In this document: positions 17,635 to 25,180 of the stretch, one piece after another | How the letters are laid out: each line of letters starts with the position of its first letter | Position numbering within the stretch: the first letter of the stretch is position 1 | Source: Xanthobacteraceae bacterium | Lineage (GTDB): Bacteria > Pseudomonadota > Alphaproteobacteria > Rhizobiales > Xanthobacteraceae | DNA: 64,000 nucleotides | NCBI GenBank assembly: GCA_022844485.1 | Contig: JALHLQ010000001.1 | Location: 310,001-374,000, forward strand | Reading direction: 5' to 3' | The notes under the pieces: generated by a model | Told to the model about the DNA's origin: nothing | Database searches by the model: none | What the model saw: only the letters and a program-made list of their open reading frames with translations | Program-made: the position numbers and the translations under genes

Positions 17635-18153
17635 TCAGCCGTCGCTTTCCAAGTCCGGCAGGCCATCCGAGGCGATTGCGCCAGACGGAACGTCCGCGAT
17701 CCGCTTCAGAATCAAGCACCCCTGTTGATAGGCCACAACTCTTGGACGCGGTGGTTTCTTCCTACCAACAGGCGGGGTATCGCCAAGCCCGCCGTAGTGT
17801 CGCCAGTCGAACAGCTTGCCGTTGAGATCGGATGTGTCCAGCGCAATCACGTCGGCAACAGCGAATTGCCGATTTTTGCAGTCGGCGTCGATTGACCACA
17901 CGGGCCGCAGCATGTGGTGGCTGAAGGCGTTTCGGATCATGCGCGCAATCTGGTAAGCCGATACGAAATCCGGGCTTATATGCTCGCGCGGTTTTTCGAA
18001 GCACTCGGCAAATGCTTGCCGGATCGCCGACGTTATCGCGAAGGTCGAGACGAACTCCAACGCAGCCGCCGCATAGTCCGCTTGATCCTCGCGCAGCCCG
18101 AACTCTTGATAGGTCGTGCGGTGCTTGCCGAAGGTCCATTCAATCCGGAACAT
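17635..18153 (-). CDS. HEPN-like protein of unknown function
   Basis: 172 aa, not assigned to a named family. Helical N-terminal half containing I-A-R-M-I-R-N-A-F-S-H-H, an R-N-x-x-x-H motif (Arg74 to His79, R-x4-H) as in HEPN ribonuclease and RNA-binding domains. The context before it (R-Q-A-F-A-E-C-F-E) also suits an alpha-helical bundle. The C-terminal half has short beta-rich stretches (V-I-A-L-D-T-S-D-L-N-G-K). It lies between two toxin-antitoxin pairs, which supports a defence or toxin role, but this is inference. A 42-codon open frame overlaps its start by 14 bases. Confidence 0.6.
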   Translation of the reverse strand: MFRIEWTFGKHRTTYQEFGLREDQADYAAAALEFVSTFAITSAIRQAFAECFEKPREHISPDFVSAYQIARMIRNAFSHHMLRPVWSIDADCKNRQFAVADVIALDTSDLNGKLFDWRHYGGLGDTPPVGRKKPPRPRVVAYQQGCLILKRIADVPSGAIASDGLPDLESDG

Positions 18154-18268
18154 CCAAGCTTAAGCCGTCTGTCGCAACAGCGAAGCTGACGGTACAAGCC
18201 ATACGAAATTGTTGTTCGGCAAGCTTGAGAAGTTGAATGTGTTCGTCAACAGAAAGTTTGTCGGCCAT
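18140..18268 (-). CDS. Small open frame (42 aa) overlapping the HEPN-like gene
   Basis: ATG at 18266-18268 to TGA at 18140-18142, reading M-A-D-K-L-S-V-D-E-H-I-Q-L-L-K-L-A-E-Q-Q-F and ending L-D-V-P-D. The composition is protein-like and amphipathic-helical. It ends just inside the start of the 172-aa HEPN-like frame, suggesting a leader peptide, a small antitoxin-type partner, or the exon-like N-terminus of a frameshifted longer gene. The ribosome site is weak. No family recognised. Confidence 0.4.
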   Translation of the reverse strand: MADKLSVDEHIQLLKLAEQQFRMACTVSFAVATDGLSLDVPD

Positions 18269-18643
18269 CACTCGATCCCGCGGCTAGCACAGTTGAATGA
18301 TTCTAATCATAGCAAGAAAGCGAGCCAAACGGTGGTAAGCGGCGGTTTTAGCGAACTGGAACGCCACTCTGGGCGAGTGGTATAGCGAAGACATAGTTCT
18401 CAGTTTCGTCTACGCTGGCGCGCCAGTTCCATTCGGTCCGTTCCGGATGTCCGTACCGAGGACATGGGTAACAGTTTAGTCCGGGAAACATGGGTGACAC
18501 TTTTGCTCCGAAGGGTGTAGGCGCCGGCTGCTTGGAGGGAGCGTTTCCGCGTCCACGAGAAGGTCTCTGGTCTGTGTCCCCTGCCATCCCGCGCCTTGTC
18601 CCGACGCGCCGCATCGCCGGCCATCTCGGCTGCACCATTGCCG
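18269..18643. other. Gene-free stretch with mobile-element end remnant
   Basis: No convincing gene in 375 bp. The left part is comparatively AT-rich around 18290-18350. The right part holds the two-copy A-C-A-T-G-G-G-T repeat described separately, then GC-rich sequence up to the toxin stop codon. Open frames here have no family-like segments. Confidence 0.5.
18462..18510. mobile_element. Probable insertion-sequence end remnant (tandem A-C-A-T-G-G-G-T repeats)
   Basis: ACATGGGTAACAGTTTAGTCCG (as two parts) at 18462-18483 and a variant starting ACATGGGTGACACTTTTG at 18488-18510, a 26-bp period. Sequences of the form A-C-A-T-G-G-G-T-G-A-C-A are familiar at termini of IS481/IS21-type elements, from memory rather than search. 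No transposase and no second end are present, so it would be a relic. Confidence 0.38.
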
Positions 18644-18937
18644 CTACTCCTCCGACTCGAAGCTGCGGTTTTCGCGGCAGTGCCAGAGGCGCAGGATGAA
18701 AATGGTCGCGGCCGCGATTTCGTAGCGCATCTCGTAATTGCCGACGATGATCCGGCGAACCTCGCGCGGCTCATAGGCTTCCAGCTTCTCGCCGATCCTC
18801 GGATAATCAAGCAGCCGATCCGGTGCGTGGGCGAGCTGCTGGACGACGCGCGCCGCCGCCTCCGGCGCGACAGGGCTGAGATGCTGGTGCAGACGCACAA
18901 GGTCCGACGACGCCTTGCTGGTCCACTGGATCGTCAC
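18644..18937 (-). CDS. ParE/RelE-superfamily toxin
   Basis: 97 aa from GTG 18935-18937, which overlaps the antitoxin stop in GTGA; a longer frame exists but lies inside the antitoxin gene. The fold signature is clear: I-Q-W-T-S-K-A-S-S-D-L-V-R-L-H-Q-H-L at the start, then P-R-I-G-E-K-L-E, R-E-V-R-R-I-I-V-G-N-Y-E-M-R-Y-E and the end I-F-I-L-R-L-W-H-C-R-E. This matches ParE-type toxins, which poison gyrase, though RelE-like mRNA cleavage cannot be excluded. Coupled to the upstream RHH antitoxin. Confidence 0.85.
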   Translation of the reverse strand: MTIQWTSKASSDLVRLHQHLSPVAPEAAARVVQQLAHAPDRLLDYPRIGEKLEAYEPREVRRIIVGNYEMRYEIAAATIFILRLWHCRENRSFESEE

Positions 18938-19203
18938 TTGACCGGCGAGGGCAGCGGCTTGTCCGTCCCGAGGCTGTCGGCCCATGCCCGGATCGCCTGA
19001 TGGTCGATCACCCGGCCTGCATCGACATCCTCCAGGGCTTCGAGCGTCATCCGGTGCCGCTCCTCCTCCTGATCCACCCAGGCCGCGAGCGCCTGCTTCA
19101 TCACCCAGCCGCGCGAGCGTTCGAGGCGGGAGGCCATCGCTTCAACCTTCTCCGCGAGTCCCAGCGGGACGTGGGCGGTCAACACCTTCGTCTCGGTAAC
19201 CAT
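18934..19203 (-). CDS. Ribbon-helix-helix (CopG/ParD-like) antitoxin
   Basis: 89 aa from ATG 19201-19203, which has A-A-A-G-G-T-G upstream; an in-frame GTG at 19212 is less likely. The N-terminal strand-helix-helix reads V-L-T-A-H-V-P-L-G-L-A-E-K-V-E-A-M-A then E-R-S-R-G-W-V-M-K-Q-A-L. The C-terminal acidic tail (E-A-L-E-D-V-D-A-G-R-V-I-D-H) is the usual toxin-binding part. It overlaps the toxin start by four bases. A symmetric site over the promoter suggests autoregulation. Confidence 0.87.
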   Translation of the reverse strand: MVTETKVLTAHVPLGLAEKVEAMASRLERSRGWVMKQALAAWVDQEEERHRMTLEALEDVDAGRVIDHQAIRAWADSLGTDKPLPSPVK

Positions 19204-19224
19204 GTTTATCACCTTTTATCAACT

Positions 19225-19260
19225 CGATTAAAATATAATCGACACGGTCGAAAGAAGCAA
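19225..19260 (-). promoter_or_regulatory. Promoter and operator of the ParE-type toxin-antitoxin pair
   Basis: On the minus strand TTGCTT (19255-19260) and TATATT (19232-19237) with a 17-bp spacer. A palindrome with perfect six-base arms, CGATTA and TAATCG around a five-base centre, covers 19225-19241 and thus the -10, well placed for repression by the ribbon-helix-helix antitoxin. Confidence 0.58.
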
Positions 19261-19369
19261 GTTGGGGTAGATGGATGTGATCAAGGGGAGAGCATCGTGG
19301 AGCGGTAAGCTGACCACTTTTTGAACCAAGATTGCCGACTTGCGATGATCGATGACCAATAGGCCGCGG

Positions 19370-19405
19370 AGCGGTGACATGAATAGGAGCGGTGAGATGA
19401 ATCAA
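19370..19405. repeat. Two-copy 18-bp tandem repeat
   Basis: AGCGGTGACATGAATAGG at 19370-19387 is followed by AGCGGTGAGATGAATCAA at 19388-19405. It lies in the gap between the antitoxin promoter and the membrane protein stop. No role is evident. Confidence 0.45.
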
Positions 19406-19431
19406 CGCTCAGGCACAAAGAGGCTGCCGTG

Positions 19432-20121
19432 TTACGCTGCTCTCCTGCGCAGCAACAGGATGCTCACGACGGCGAACCAGGCTGCCGGCGGGAAGTTGGC
19501 GATCAGCGCAGGCACGAAGCCACCCACATTGTAGCTGCGCGACGTGTCGACCGCTCCTGCGAACATCGTCGGCGCACCGGCCAGGCAGAGCAGAGCGCCG
19601 ATGAGAGCGAGCCAGCCGGTCCAGGCCGGCAGGACGCGCGCGGCGAGCGTGGCGAAACCGGCGGCGCCCAAGAACAGCGCCGTCATCACGAACGCCGTCG
19701 AGCCGTTGTAGATGAGCAGCGTGCCGAGGATGAGCGAACGTGTGACCGAAGGATCGGGCCGGGCGCTGATCGCATCGAGCACGGCGCCGCCCGCGAGGCC
19801 ATCAGCAACCAAGGTGACCGCAAGCCAGACCGCCGCCGCCCCGAACAGGAGCGTTCCCAGCCATTCACAGTCGGGACTCGCTTGGCGAATGAGGTGACGA
19901 AACCCGGCCGCGAACGCCATCATGCTGACATAGACGCCCTGATCGAGGAGGATGCGCGTGAAAGCGATGGTGTGGATGGATCTGAGGTGATCGGCGTACG
20001 CGCCGCCGTCATAGACCGAGGGCGCGGGGCCCACCATGTAGAGCGGAAACTGGACCAGCCAGAACGCGACCGTCGCGAGCCCGAAGACGCCCGTCCAACG
20101 AGAAATGCTGTGATCGCTCAT
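19432..20121 (-). CDS. Hypothetical multi-pass membrane protein (DUF4386-like)
   Basis: 229 aa from ATG 20119-20121; the frame runs further upstream into sequence of poor, arginine-rich composition, so that part is left out. Six or seven hydrophobic segments, for example V-F-G-L-A-T-V-A-F-W-L-V-Q-F-P-L-Y and L-I-G-A-L-L-C-L-A-G-A-P. Layout and segments such as L-L-I-Y-N-G-S-T-A-F-V-M-T-A-L-F resemble DUF4386-type membrane proteins, but no diagnostic residue was recognised. Not obviously linked to its neighbours. Confidence 0.6.
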   Translation of the reverse strand: MSDHSISRWTGVFGLATVAFWLVQFPLYMVGPAPSVYDGGAYADHLRSIHTIAFTRILLDQGVYVSMMAFAAGFRHLIRQASPDCEWLGTLLFGAAAVWLAVTLVADGLAGGAVLDAISARPDPSVTRSLILGTLLIYNGSTAFVMTALFLGAAGFATLAARVLPAWTGWLALIGALLCLAGAPTMFAGAVDTSRSYNVGGFVPALIANFPPAAWFAVVSILLLRRRAA

Positions 20122-20381
20122 AGGGCGCGCCCTGCCATGGCGAAGACGCCGACTTGCATAAGCGCCAGCGCGCCAAAGGCATTGATCTAAGTCCGCGTTA
20201 TGGGGTTGCCGGCGAGCCGTACACGATCGGGCAGGGCTAATCCTTTCGGGCGACGGCGGGATATCTTTGGCAGGCCTCTGCGAAGAGGTAGCTGTCTTTC
20301 GCCTGCCCGCGCGCCGACAGTGTCTGACCAGCTCCCTGGCCGACGCCCGCTTGCGCCGGCAAGACCGCAGGGCATTGCACC
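20122..20381. other. 260-bp spacer upstream of the first acidic repeat protein
   Basis: Divergent region between the membrane protein and the first acidic repeat gene. No clear promoter pair, repeat or hairpin was found; both genes must be driven from here. Confidence 0.4.
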
Positions 20382-21185
20382 ATGGCCGACGGGTCTGAGC
20401 AGAATCTGACGATCGAGCAGGGCGCCGACATCGACCTCGATGCCGAAGTCTATGTCGATCTCGATAGCGATGGCTCCGATGACGACGACGTCGATCTTGA
20501 CCTCGACCAGGACAGCGACGTTGACCAGGACGGCGATGTCGAGATCGATAATGACAGCGATGCTGCCGACAACGATGACGATGACGTGGACATTGATGCC
20601 AGTCAGGATTCAGAGATCGATTCCGACGCCGGGGTCGACGTGTCGATCGTCGGTGCCCGGCCAATCGTCGTCGACCTGAACGTCCGCATCGATGAAGAGA
20701 CCGAGATCGACCAGCATGCCGACATCGAGGTTGAGGCGAGCGATGGCGACAACGAGGACGACGAGGATAATGAGGACGACATCGAGGTGTCCGGAGAGCA
20801 ATTCGTCGACGTCGAGTCGCGGACCGATATCTCGATCGACATAGAGGACGATGACGGCACGACGGAGATCGAAATCGATATCGAGGTCGATACCGATATC
20901 GAGATCGAGGACTATCTCGATATCGATGTCGAGGAGGATGAGATCGGCGACATCGATGCCGAGCTTGAACAGGAAACCCGTATCGAGCAGGATGACGATC
21001 AAGAGATTCGCGTCGACGATGATGTCGACGCCACGGTTGATCTCGATGTGGACAATGACGTGGATGTCTCGCTCGACGGCGATCTCGACATTGATGTGGA
21101 CGACGACGGCGTTGAGATCGATGCCGACCTCGACGAGGACGTCGACGTTGACGTCGACATCGAGTTGACGATCGTCGTGTCGTGA
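20382..21185 (+). CDS. Acidic repeat protein 1 (Asp/Glu-Val/Ile repeats)
   Basis: 267 aa, no signal peptide, no cysteine and almost no basic residues. It starts M-A-D-G-S-E-Q-N-L-T-I-E-Q-G-A-D-I-D-L and continues as alternating acidic/aliphatic stretches such as D-V-D-L-D-L-D-Q-D-S-D-V-D-Q-D and I-D-E-E-T-E-I-D-Q-H-A-D-I-E-V. The recurring core is I-[DE]-Q-x-A-D-I-x-[VL] at irregular 25-35-residue spacing. Alternating D and V/I is what stacked beta-strands in a solenoid would show, with Asp positions able to bind calcium. Not a family I recognise. Related in style to the genes at 22633 and 27909, all close to a type I secretion pair; a secreted, calcium-folded role is inferred. Confidence 0.75.
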   Translation: MADGSEQNLTIEQGADIDLDAEVYVDLDSDGSDDDDVDLDLDQDSDVDQDGDVEIDNDSDAADNDDDDVDIDASQDSEIDSDAGVDVSIVGARPIVVDLNVRIDEETEIDQHADIEVEASDGDNEDDEDNEDDIEVSGEQFVDVESRTDISIDIEDDDGTTEIEIDIEVDTDIEIEDYLDIDVEEDEIGDIDAELEQETRIEQDDDQEIRVDDDVDATVDLDVDNDVDVSLDGDLDIDVDDDGVEIDADLDEDVDVDVDIELTIVVS

Positions 21186-21273
21186 TCGCGGTTGTTACAG
21201 CGATCCTCGGCCGTCCAGCGACCTAAATTTTACTCGGATTTGCCGCCGATGGCGCTCGCGGCGTGGTGTGTCC

Positions 21274-22266
21274 TTAGCCGGGGGGCGAGCCGGCGATCCG
21301 CTCAAGCGCGCGCACGGCGTCCCACAGGTCGGGGCATCGGGCTTCTCTCTCCGGTTCGAGGCACCAGGACAGGACGTCCTCGAATGCAGGAAATTCCGGC
21401 GCCCCCAAATCCTTGAACGAGCACCGCTGGCTGGAGGCGACGATCGAGAACCTCTCGTCCCAGGAGAGGCTTCGGATGTTGTCGATTTTGCCGAATGCCG
21501 GCGCTTTGCCCGTGTACATCCGGAACGCGACCGCCGCGGCCGAATAGATTTCCGACAGCTTGTCGATCTTGATCTTTTTTTCGCCGGCAAGCTTGGCGCG
21601 CGCGGTTTCCGGCGCGACGTATTCGGCCGGCGACCCGCGATAGAGATTGTCTCCCGCCGACTGCCGGCCGGAAAGGGCGAAATCGATCAGCCGCAGGCGC
21701 TTCGATGGTTCGATCAGGAAATGCGCCGCTTGAAGATCGCCGTGCACGAAGTCGCGGTCATGCAGTTTCGCCACTTGCTTGAAGACGGCAGCGGTCAGCC
21801 GCAGCATCTTGTCCCGCCTGGCGTCCGGGCTGTCCGTGTCCCTGATCCGCTTGCTGAGCGCCTGCGCGGTCCGTCCCTCGATCCAGCGCATCAGGAGCCA
21901 CTTTCGGCCGGCGTGCTCGCCGTGGGCGACGTAGATCTTGCCGGTATATGTGAACAGGCGCCGCAAGGCGTGCCGTTCCCGGTCGACCGCCATGTTGGCG
22001 ATGTCGGTCCTGTTGCGGCTCTGGCTCGGCGGATCGGCGATTTTCAGTGCGTAGCGGCCGCTCTCCCCGCTCATCTTGAGGACGGCGCAGCCGCGGCGCG
22101 CCGTCAGGATCTTGTTCAGCGACAGGCCGAGCTCGCGGATTTTGTCGATCTCGTTGACGAAGCTCCAGTCCGCCACGGTCTCGGCGTTCGTCGTTTCGCG
22201 CTCGGGGGCGGGACGATCGAGCATGGCGGCATCATAGTCTCTCGCTGCCGGCGCGCGAATGGTCAT
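21274..22266 (-). CDS. Eukaryotic-type protein kinase homologue with altered catalytic loop
   Basis: 330 aa. Kinase-fold landmarks: Lys75 in Y-A-L-K-I, catalytic loop V-H-G-D-L-Q-A-A-H-F-L-I (Asp177), D-F-A at 195-197 in place of DFG, and Y-V-A-P-E at 216-220 in the APE position. The metal-binding Asn of H-x-D-x-x-x-x-N is replaced by His182. Length and the H-G-D-L-Q motif also recall sugar/LPS kinases of the InaA/Kdo-kinase type, so protein is not certain to be the substrate. It lies between two acidic repeat genes on the opposite strand; an acidic protein or surface glycan substrate would be speculation. Confidence 0.7.
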   Translation of the reverse strand: MTIRAPAARDYDAAMLDRPAPERETTNAETVADWSFVNEIDKIRELGLSLNKILTARRGCAVLKMSGESGRYALKIADPPSQSRNRTDIANMAVDRERHALRRLFTYTGKIYVAHGEHAGRKWLLMRWIEGRTAQALSKRIRDTDSPDARRDKMLRLTAAVFKQVAKLHDRDFVHGDLQAAHFLIEPSKRLRLIDFALSGRQSAGDNLYRGSPAEYVAPETARAKLAGEKKIKIDKLSEIYSAAAVAFRMYTGKAPAFGKIDNIRSLSWDERFSIVASSQRCSFKDLGAPEFPAFEDVLSWCLEPEREARCPDLWDAVRALERIAGSPPG

Positions 22267-22632
22267 TTTTGGTGAATCCCGGTCAGGCGTCCTATCGCAT
22301 CGACGTTTCGGTTGAGACAGCTCGGCGCAGGCATTCGCGGCTTCTCGCTCGGCGATCCGGCGGCTGACTCTTATAGGCGAAACCTATCGGCCTGCATCGG
22401 GCACAGCCGAAAGTGTCATGCGTGACAGTTACACCAAGGAGTCCACGGCCGCCTTAACTCCTATCGGTGCAGACCCGATTTGGCAGCTTTTTCCGGAGGT
22501 TGAACAAGCGGAGGGTGCTTTGTCGGCCCATCTGCGCGCGCTCCTAAAAAAAGCGCGCGCGAAGAAGCCGGCATCTCGTGCCGAATTCGGCGCGGGCGAG
22601 TGCAGCCAAACCCGAGCAGGGAGTGCCAACTC
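22267..22632. other. Spacer between kinase homologue and acidic repeat protein 2
   Basis: 366 bp. An ATG-started frame at 22418 reads about 50 plausible residues (including Q-L-F-P-E-V-E-Q-A-E-G) before running antiframe through the acidic repeats; I do not call it. GGGAG just before 22633 is the ribosome site of the next gene. No other structure seen. Confidence 0.4.
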
Positions 22633-23241
22633 ATGTCTCATTCCGAAGACAACAACGTCGACGTATGGCTTGACCAGGACGACGACACCAATCAATACGA
22701 CGATACCGACGTCGATATCGACGATAGCGATGACAACGACGTCGACGTCGACGTCGACCAGGACTCCGAGGTCGACCAGGACAACGACGCCGACGTCAGC
22801 ATCGACGACAGCGATGACAACGACGTTCATGTCCACGATTACCAAGAGTCGGACGTCGATCAGGATTCCGACGTCGATGTCGACATAGAAGACGATGCCG
22901 ATTACAACGACGTTGACGTAGACGTCGATCAGGATTCCGACGTCGATCAAGACATCGACACCGATGTGGACATCAACGACGACTCGGACGACAACTACGT
23001 CGACACCCACACCAATCAGGACGTCGACAACGATCAAGAATCCGATGTTGACGTGGATATCAACGACGGCAGCGAAGACAACGACGTTGACGTTGACGTC
23101 GATCAGGACATCGACACCGACCAGGAGACGGACACCGACGTTGATCTTGATGACGACGCCGAAGACAATGATGTCGACATCGACATCGACCAGAGCGCGG
23201 ATACCGATCAGGATGTCGACATCGACATCGATATCACCTGA
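22633..23241 (+). CDS. Acidic repeat protein 2 (regular 28-29-residue D-V-D repeats)
   Basis: 202 aa from ATG 22633, preferred over an ATG 33 bases upstream because of the GGGAG nearby. By my count 86 residues are Asp (about 43 percent); there is no cysteine, no lysine and no arginine. After a short start the protein is six to seven tandem units of 28-29 residues with consensus D-D-N-D-V-D-V-D-V-D-Q-D-x-D-x-D-Q-D-x-D-V-D-I. Each unit holds two D-Q-D/N-Q-D steps, as in the flanking acidic proteins. No known domain recognised. It precedes the type I secretion ABC gene by 112 bp on the same strand, so it may be a substrate or calcium-binding partner of that transporter. Confidence 0.75.
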   Translation: MSHSEDNNVDVWLDQDDDTNQYDDTDVDIDDSDDNDVDVDVDQDSEVDQDNDADVSIDDSDDNDVHVHDYQESDVDQDSDVDVDIEDDADYNDVDVDVDQDSDVDQDIDTDVDINDDSDDNYVDTHTNQDVDNDQESDVDVDINDGSEDNDVDVDVDQDIDTDQETDTDVDLDDDAEDNDVDIDIDQSADTDQDVDIDIDIT

Positions 23242-23353
23242 TCGCAATCCCAAGTCGGGGGGAGGGCGCAAGCCCTCCTCCTCCGTTCGCGTGCCGCGCG
23301 CGACGCGTGGCGTGCGCAATCGAGGCGGATGATTCAAACGGAATTGTTACGCG

Positions 23354-25180
23354 ATGTCGTTCTTCCGGCGCATGTCCCGTCCGAAGACTGAGGTGGAGCG
23401 GGCCTTCCAGGCCTGCCGCGCCTCGCTCGTGATGATTTTCGCCCTTAGTTTCTTCATCAACGTCCTGGCGCTGACGGTGCCGATCTACCTGTTGCAGGTC
23501 TACGATCACGTCCTCTCCAGCCGCAGCTTCGACACGCTGACGATGCTGACGCTGATCGTCATAGCGGCGCTCGCCGTCCACAGCGGGCTCGAGGCGCTGC
23601 GCCGCGAAATGCTGGCGCGCATCGGCTCCTGGCTGGATGATCGGCTGCAGCCGAGCGTCATCACCGCCGCCGTGCAGACCGCCCTGCGCAACGATCCGAC
23701 CGCGGCGGCGCAGGCCTGGCGCGACGTCAGCAACATGCGCTCGTTCTTCGCCGGCAGCGCGGTCACGGCGCTGTTCGACCTGCCCTGGACGCCGATTTTC
23801 ATCCTGGTGATGCTGCTCGTGCATCCGCTGCTTGGCATCATCGGGTTGATCGGCTGCGTCGTGCTCTTCGGCTTTGCCCTGACCAACGAGATGATCACGC
23901 GCCAGCCGTTATCGCGCGCGAGCGCGGCCTGGGCCTCGAGCCAACACCGCCTCGAGTCGCTGTTGCGCAACGCCGAGGTGATCAGCGCCATGGGGATGCT
24001 GCCCGGCGTCGCGCGTTTGCTCCACAACGAGCAGTCCGAGGCCAAGCAGGCCCAGCTCTCCGCCGGGCTGCGCGCCTCCGTCGTCCAGTCGATCGCGCGC
24101 TTCGTCCGGCTCATGACGCAAGTTTTGGTGATGGGATCGGCGGCCTGGCTCGTCATCACGCGCGACATCAGCCCGGCAGCCATCTTCGCCTGCTCGATCC
24201 TGCTTGGCCGCGCCCTCGGGCCGGTGGAAAACGCGATCGGCACGTGGAAGGCGGTGACTGCCGTTCGCCTCGCCTATGGCCGCATGCTGAAGCTCATGAG
24301 TGCTGCGCCTCCCGCTCCGAAAGGCATGCGTCTGCCGCGGCCGAACGGGGCGCTGTCGATCGAGCAGGTGACCTTCTTCCAGCCCGGCGCCGATTCTCCG
24401 ACGCTGCGGCGGCTGAGCTTCGACATCAATCCCGGAGAGGTGCTCGGCATTGTCGGTCCCTCCGGCGCCGGCAAGTCGACGCTCGGGCGTCTGATTGCCG
24501 GCACCATCCGGCCGACCTCCGGCCATGTCCGCCTGGACGGCGCGGACATCGCGATCTGGCTTTCCTCCGGCGGCTACCGTTATCTCGGCTATCTGCCGCA
24601 GGACGTGGAACTGTTCGGCAGCACCGTGAAGGACAACATCGCGCGCCTCGAGGACGCCGAGCCGGACGACGTGATCGGCGCGGCCGCGCTGGTCGGCCTG
24701 CATGAGACCATCATGCGGCTGCCGCAGGGATACGACACCAATATCGGCGAGGGCGGCCGGCTTCTCTCGGGCGGCCAGCGCCAGCGGCTCGGACTTGCGC
24801 GCGCGTTCTTCGGCGAACCGCGGCTCGTCGTGCTCGACGAGCCGAACGCAAGCCTCGACCCCGAGGGCGAGGAAGCGTTGCGCCAGGCGGTGGAGCATAT
24901 GCGCGCCAAGGGAGCGACCGTCGTCATCATTGCCCAGCGCCTCGGCATCCTCAGCGCTTCGGACAAGATCCTCGTGCTCGACAACGGCATGATCAATGCC
25001 TTCGGCAACCGTCGCGAGATCTTCGAGCAGATCAAGAACGGCCGCACGGTGATCCCGGTTCGCAGGCGCGTGGCGGAAGGCGGGCGGCGCCTTCGCGGCG
25101 TTGAAGCCGACAATGACGGACCGTCGCTGCCCTCGGCCGCAGCCCTGCCGGAGCTTGTGACCTCGCGGGCGGCGTCATGA
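23354..25180 (+). CDS. Type I secretion ABC transporter, PrtD type
   Basis: 608 aa. Six-helix ABC transporter domain (about 20-320) followed by the nucleotide-binding domain: Walker A G-P-S-G-A-G-K-S-T, Q-loop Y-L-P-Q-D, signature L-S-G-G-Q-R-Q-R, Walker B L-V-V-L-D-E-P. There is no N-terminal C39 peptidase-like domain, as in PrtD-type exporters. The switch histidine expected after Walker B is Gln528 (V-V-I-I-A-Q-R-L). It overlaps the HlyD-type adaptor by four bases. No TolC gene adjoins; the one at 56.7-58.3 kb could serve both systems. Likely substrates are the neighbouring acidic repeat proteins, by position only. Confidence 0.92.
   Translation: MSFFRRMSRPKTEVERAFQACRASLVMIFALSFFINVLALTVPIYLLQVYDHVLSSRSFDTLTMLTLIVIAALAVHSGLEALRREMLARIGSWLDDRLQPSVITAAVQTALRNDPTAAAQAWRDVSNMRSFFAGSAVTALFDLPWTPIFILVMLLVHPLLGIIGLIGCVVLFGFALTNEMITRQPLSRASAAWASSQHRLESLLRNAEVISAMGMLPGVARLLHNEQSEAKQAQLSAGLRASVVQSIARFVRLMTQVLVMGSAAWLVITRDISPAAIFACSILLGRALGPVENAIGTWKAVTAVRLAYGRMLKLMSAAPPAPKGMRLPRPNGALSIEQVTFFQPGADSPTLRRLSFDINPGEVLGIVGPSGAGKSTLGRLIAGTIRPTSGHVRLDGADIAIWLSSGGYRYLGYLPQDVELFGSTVKDNIARLEDAEPDDVIGAAALVGLHETIMRLPQGYDTNIGEGGRLLSGGQRQRLGLARAFFGEPRLVVLDEPNASLDPEGEEALRQAVEHMRAKGATVVIIAQRLGILSASDKILVLDNGMINAFGNRREIFEQIKNGRTVIPVRRRVAEGGRRLRGVEADNDGPSLPSAAALPELVTSRAAS

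Noticed and set aside
20122-20664. Extension of the membrane protein gene upstream of 20121
   Set aside because: It would run antisense through the start of acidic protein 1, with Arg/His-rich composition.
22418-22560. Possible small gene at the start of the frame at 22418
   Set aside because: About 50 plausible residues, but no ribosome site and the frame then runs into the wrong phase of the acidic repeats.
22429-23337. Minus-strand frame full of V-D-V-D-V-like repeats opposite acidic protein 2
   Set aside because: It mirrors the plus-strand GAC/GTC repeats. The plus-strand protein has a ribosome site and paralogues in the window; the mirror reading has neither.
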